Assembly: GCF_012272825.1 (NCBI RefSeq)
Contig: NZ_JAAWWS010000168.1
Location: 1-64,000, forward strand
DNA: 64,000 nt
Reading direction: 5' to 3'
Origin: Wenzhouxiangella sp. XN79A
GTDB taxonomy: Bacteria > Pseudomonadota > Gammaproteobacteria > Xanthomonadales > Wenzhouxiangellaceae
Shown: one piece after another, positions 60,853-64,000 of the stretch
Layout: every line of letters begins with the position of its first letter
Position numbering within the stretch: position 1 is the stretch's first letter
Notes under the pieces: model-generated
Database searches by the model: none
What the model was told of the DNA's origin: nothing
What the model saw: the letters and a program-made list of their open reading frames with translations, nothing else
Position numbers and translations under genes: made by a program

Positions 60853-62372
60853 GGACAGAGATTGCTCTCGGTTTCGTACAGGCGCTCGATCTCGAAATCG
60901 CCCTGGCCGAAGCCGGTCGTCGAACGCCAGGCCACGGTCGCGGAGTTGCAGTCCAGGAACCGCAGATACATCCCGCCCCAGGGCTCGATGTCGATCAGGC
61001 TGTTGTCGAAGCCGATCTGCCGGATCTGCTCGAAGGTGGGGCCATCGGTCCGGAACAGGTCCATGGCCGCGCCGGCGCGATCGAACTGCTGTGCAGTCCC
61101 GATCATCCACATCTGGGTTCCGTCGTCGTCGTAGGTGAACCAGATCGCGACCAGCTGGTTGCGGTCGGTCACATCGATCATGAAGCCCTCGGCGTCGCGG
61201 CCGACCACCGTCCAGTTGCCGCCCAGGCCCAGCGGCCGGGTCTCGGCCGAAGACGGCAGCACCGTGATCCCGACGCTGTCGCGGCGGAAGCTGTCCAGTG
61301 GCGGCGCGGTGCCGTTGGTCTCGAACACGTCGGTGCACGGACCCTCGCCCAGGTCGAAGAAGATGTCGGCCCCGGCCGGCTGACTGATCACGCGCTGGGT
61401 GAAGGTCACCGTCGAACCCGGCGCGACCGATGCGTTGCGGAAATCGAAGGTCACCGGTTCCAGGGCGTCGGCAGCCTGGGCCGCGAAGACCCGATCCTGC
61501 GATCCGATCACGGCACCGTCGTAGCTGCCCTGGCGGGCGGTCAGCTCGACCCGGTACTGGCCCGGATCCGAGAGCCGGTAGTTCAGGGTGACCCGGCCCA
61601 GCTGGTTGGTCGGGAAATTCTCCAGGTAGATCCCGCGGCTCGGGCGGTCGCCGCCCGTGCCCCGGACCGGGCAGTCGTAGAGCGGCGGCACCGGCGGCGG
61701 CGTGCTGGCGACCACCTCGGCGACCAGGCCCTGGGCCGGGCTGCCGACGTCGCTGTCGATGTCGCCGGAGAACACGGCTCGGGTCGCGGAGCTGCCGGCC
61801 ACGGCATCCATGAAGAATGCCGCGCCCAGCGGGCAGCCCTCGACGACGATGTCGATCAGCAGGTTGTCACCGGTATCACCGAACCGGAAGCCGCCACCGT
61901 CGACGACCAGGATGTCGAAGGGGTTGGTGCCGATGGCATCGATGGCCGCGTCGATCTGCAGATCGCCGCTCCAGACCACCTGGCGGTCCAGGCCCACGTT
62001 CTCCTCGAAGTTCGTGCTCAGCGTCGCCGCGGTGCGGTCGGTGGACGACAAGGTAACCGTGGTATTGCCGTAGGTCAGCGGGCCGACCGGAGCGGCCCCG
62101 CCGTCGAGCCGGAACGCGATCGAGCCGATGGTGCCGAACAGCCCCTGGTCACCGTTGATGACCTGCTGGTAACGGAACCCGTTGGAACAGGCGGCCGTAT
62201 CGCCGAACGGCAACGAACTGGCCGAATCGCCCTCGACGCCGTCCAGGCCGTTGGGGACCGTGAAGACCGCGATCGCGGCGAATGCACTGGCCTGGACGGC
62301 CAGCAGCCCAGCGGCGACCAGGCCGCGGACCGCGCCGGCCCGGAACCGTGCGAATGTGTGATTGACTCCCAT
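60849..62372 (-). CDS. Secreted protein with xanthomonad-type C-terminal domain
   Basis: A 507-residue exported protein. The signal peptide ends around residue 32 (LLAVQASAFA). The N-terminal half is beta-rich and may hold jelly-roll-like modules with paired cysteines. The last about 120 residues (GGNWTVVGRDAEGFMIDV, VAIWFTYDDDGTQMWMIGTA, then a WGG and a DC motif) match a domain I recall from many secreted proteins of Xanthomonadales, of unknown function. It has no IPTL or PEP tail. GGAGG precedes the ATG at 62372. Its TAG stop lies in the edge of the MITE-like copy 2. Confidence 0.8.
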   Translation of the reverse strand: MGVNHTFARFRAGAVRGLVAAGLLAVQASAFAAIAVFTVPNGLDGVEGDSASSLPFGDTAACSNGFRYQQVINGDQGLFGTIGSIAFRLDGGAAPVGPLTYGNTTVTLSSTDRTAATLSTNFEENVGLDRQVVWSGDLQIDAAIDAIGTNPFDILVVDGGGFRFGDTGDNLLIDIVVEGCPLGAAFFMDAVAGSSATRAVFSGDIDSDVGSPAQGLVAEVVASTPPPVPPLYDCPVRGTGGDRPSRGIYLENFPTNQLGRVTLNYRLSDPGQYRVELTARQGSYDGAVIGSQDRVFAAQAADALEPVTFDFRNASVAPGSTVTFTQRVISQPAGADIFFDLGEGPCTDVFETNGTAPPLDSFRRDSVGITVLPSSAETRPLGLGGNWTVVGRDAEGFMIDVTDRNQLVAIWFTYDDDGTQMWMIGTAQQFDRAGAAMDLFRTDGPTFEQIRQIGFDNSLIDIEPWGGMYLRFLDCNSATVAWRSTTGFGQGDFEIERLYETESNLCP

Positions 62373-62693
62373 GACATGCCTCCAGAGGCTGCTCGGCCGC
62401 GCCCGTACCCTGCGCCGGAATCGGCACCCGGGACGGCGTACGCGGCAGGCCGCCGACCCGCGCCCCCCTCTCGTTCCACGGTAGCACCGCGTGCGACCGA
62501 CCCACAAGGCGCCGCCGGCCTGTTCCTGGTGCCGGACCGGCCGGCGCAACGAAAGGGTTTGCCTACTGGAGAACGGAATCCGGCTGCAAATTCGGTCATC
62601 GGGACCTTCGGCACTTGATCGACAGGCCCGGACACGCCAGATTGGACGCTGAAGCGGCCGCGCGTCGCGCCCGTCCATGCCCGGGAGACCCCC
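62373..62693. other. Divergent intergenic region
   Basis: 321 bp between the secreted-protein gene and the DUF2333 gene. It holds a possible minus-strand promoter (62478-62507). Towards the DUF2333 gene only GGGAG before the ATG is clear; I see no good -35/-10 pair and no gene. Confidence 0.55.
62478..62507 (-). promoter_or_regulatory. Possible promoter of the secreted-protein gene
   Basis: On the minus strand TTGTGG (62507-62502) and TACCGT (62483-62478) are separated by 18 bp, a fair sigma-70 pair. The leader would be about 100 nt. Confidence 0.35.
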
Positions 62694-63701
62694 ATGCGCC
62701 TGATGCACGCCCTGATCGGCACCGGCCACCGACGCACGATCACCCTGGCCGTGCTCGGCCTGCTGGTGCTGGCCATCGCCTACCTGATGTGGCTGGATCA
62801 TGAACCGGATCGCTTCGACCCGCTGGCGGTTGCCGAAGCACGCGCCGAGCGGAACGGCCACGAACTCGTCACCGGCTACGTGACGACCAGCGCGCTGATC
62901 GAGGTGATGGATACGCTGCTGGACAAGCGCGGCGGCTACCTGAACAACGACATCATGCCGCCGTGGGTAATCCTCGACAACATGCCGGCCTGGGAGGTCG
63001 GCGTGATCTTCCAGGTCCGCGACCTGGCCCGCACGCTGCGCAACGATTTCAGCCGCTCGCAGACCCAGTCGGCCGAGGACCCGGCGCTGGCCATCGCCGA
63101 CCCGCAGTTCAGCTTCGACTACGGCTCGTGGTGGCTGCCGTCGACCGAGGGCGAGTATCGCAAGGGCGTCGACCAGCTCGAGGCGTACCTCGCCCGACTC
63201 GGCACGCCGAACGGCCAGGCCCGGTTCTTCGACCGCGCCGACAACCTGCGCGAATACCTGGCGGTGGTCGAGAAACGGCTCGGCAACATCGGCCAGCAGC
63301 TCTCGGCCAGCGTCGGCGAGCGCCGCCGCAACACCGACCTGAGCGGCGACCGGAGCGCCCGGCCGTCCAGCGACCTCGGCCGCGAAGTCCGGGTCAAGAC
63401 GCCCTTTCTCCAGATCGACAACGTGTTCTACGAGGCGCGCGGGACGACCTGGGCGTTGATCCATTTCCTCAAGGCCCTGGACCATGACTTCGCCGCGGTG
63501 CTCGAGAACAAGAACGCCGAGGCCAGCCTCGACCAGATCATCCGCGAGCTCGAAGCCAGCCAACGGCCATTGAGGAGCCCGATGGTGCTCAACGGCAGCG
63601 GTTTCGGCATGTTCGCCAACCACTCGCTGGTCATGGCCAACTACATCGCCCGCGCCAACGCCGCGGTCATCGACCTGCGGCGCCTGCTGGAACAGGGCTG
63701 A
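62694..63701 (+). CDS. DUF2333 family inner-membrane protein
   Basis: A 335-residue protein with one N-terminal membrane helix (about 15-33, ITLAVLGLLVLAIAYLMWL) and a helical periplasmic domain. GYVTTSALIEVMDTLLDKRG then GYLNNDIMPP, and WALIHFLKALDHDFAAVLENK are the DUF2333 blocks. Function unknown. GGGAG lies before the ATG at 62694. It is followed by 129 bp with an FNR-like site and the next gene. Confidence 0.9.
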   Translation: MRLMHALIGTGHRRTITLAVLGLLVLAIAYLMWLDHEPDRFDPLAVAEARAERNGHELVTGYVTTSALIEVMDTLLDKRGGYLNNDIMPPWVILDNMPAWEVGVIFQVRDLARTLRNDFSRSQTQSAEDPALAIADPQFSFDYGSWWLPSTEGEYRKGVDQLEAYLARLGTPNGQARFFDRADNLREYLAVVEKRLGNIGQQLSASVGERRRNTDLSGDRSARPSSDLGREVRVKTPFLQIDNVFYEARGTTWALIHFLKALDHDFAAVLENKNAEASLDQIIRELEASQRPLRSPMVLNGSGFGMFANHSLVMANYIARANAAVIDLRRLLEQG

Positions 63702-63723
63702 ACCCGGCTCTCCTGCACGGATT

Positions 63724-63737
63724 TTGACCTGGGTCAG
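63724..63737 (+). promoter_or_regulatory. FNR/Anr-like binding site
   Basis: TTGACCTGGGTCAG fits the FNR/Anr box (TTGAT, four bases, ATCAA) with near-symmetrical half sites; 10 of 14 positions pair as a palindrome. It lies 94 bp before the DUF3149-like ATG and 23 bp after the DUF2333 stop. Confidence 0.4.
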
Positions 63738-63830
63738 ATCGCGGTCCCGGCACCGGTGCCATGCTCCGGTTTCCGGCCGCCGGCGCGCCGACCGTGAACG
63801 CCGGAGGGACTCGTCAATGAGGAAACGCAA

Positions 63831-64000
63831 ATGGACATCTTCGTCGAACTGTTCTCGACCTTCACCGGCCTGCTGTCGCTGTTCGTGATCGTCTTCATGC
63901 TCGGCATGGCCGTGTTCTTCGGTGTCTGGTTCATGAAGAACTCCAGGCCGCCGAGCGACGACGGCCCGAACGACGGCAAGGCAGGAACCGGCCCGAAGGG
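63831..64000 (+). CDS. DUF3149-like small membrane protein, cut by the window end
   Basis: At least 56 residues are visible without a stop. MDIFVELFSTFTGLLSLFVI starts a single long hydrophobic segment ending at about residue 36 (FFGVWFMKN), then a Pro/Asp/Gly/Lys-rich tail. This is the layout of DUF3149, small proteins of unknown function. GAGGAA sits 7 nt before the ATG. The FNR-like site upstream suggests oxygen-responsive control. Confidence 0.7.
   Translation, partial: MDIFVELFSTFTGLLSLFVIVFMLGMAVFFGVWFMKNSRPPSDDGPNDGKAGTGPK

Noticed and set aside
60849..63830. A 993-codon frame extending the secreted protein upstream
   Set aside because: The upstream half is antisense to the DUF2333 gene, while the ATG at 62372 has a strong ribosome site and begins a signal peptide.

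Overview
The window is GC-rich chromosomal DNA from a gammaproteobacterium, most likely near the Xanthomonadales/Chromatiales boundary (Wenzhouxiangella-like). This rests on the mix of gammaproteobacterial housekeeping genes (mpl, darP, yaeQ, hemL beside rubredoxin, folA-thyA-lgt, a DUF2333 gene), a PPi-type phosphofructokinase, an IPTL-CTERM surface protein and very strong G/C third-position bias. The genus is an inference. I see no rRNA, tRNA, CRISPR array, intact transposase or prophage.

1-7.2 kb: central carbon and housekeeping genes. GTP-dependent PEP carboxykinase and PPi-dependent phosphofructokinase lie on the minus strand with a 24-codon ORF fitted exactly between them. Adenylate kinase has a near-consensus promoter. 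Then come a TusA-like protein, a small membrane protein, mpl and a LON-domain protein. 7.3-13.5 kb: a GspE/PilB-type ATPase with an N-terminal methyltransferase-like domain, a MoxR-type ATPase, a DedA-LssY membrane protein and an SDR enzyme. 13.5-24.1 kb: hemL, a 167-bp MITE-like element, rubredoxin, a CpdA-like phosphoesterase, a catalytically dead M48-like lipoprotein, DUF192, folA, thyA, lgt, a YyaL-type protein, a BtuF-like binding protein and a Dph6-like PP-loop enzyme.

24.1-33.8 kb: a minus-strand operon of VolA-type lipase, DUF1302 barrel, DUF1329 lipoprotein with a long Ala/Glu/Arg coiled coil, YCF48-like propeller and MMPL/RND transporter. It ends in a strong hairpin and starts behind an operator-like palindrome. 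It looks like an envelope-spanning lipid-handling system. 34.2-41.4 kb: an NRAMP-like transporter without the DPGN metal motif, a beta-hydroxylase/sulfotransferase fusion, and a divergent 1280-residue IPTL-CTERM surface protein with its own promoter and terminator.

41.4-57.2 kb: two blocks of FG-GAP/UnbV and TPR proteins flank a nucleotide-sugar gene pair and an ECF sigma/DUF6768 pair. The second block is a translationally coupled operon: nitrilase-family enzyme, TPR/FG-GAP lipoprotein, a membrane pentaheme cytochrome c with b-type-like histidine helices, and a membrane-anchored UnbV protein. It is my best candidate for an undescribed system. 57.3-64 kb: darP, a dienoyl-CoA-isomerase-like crotonase, a double cupin, yaeQ, a host-attachment-family protein, a second and larger copy of the MITE-like element, a secreted protein, a DUF2333 protein and the start of a DUF3149-like gene behind an FNR/Anr-like site.
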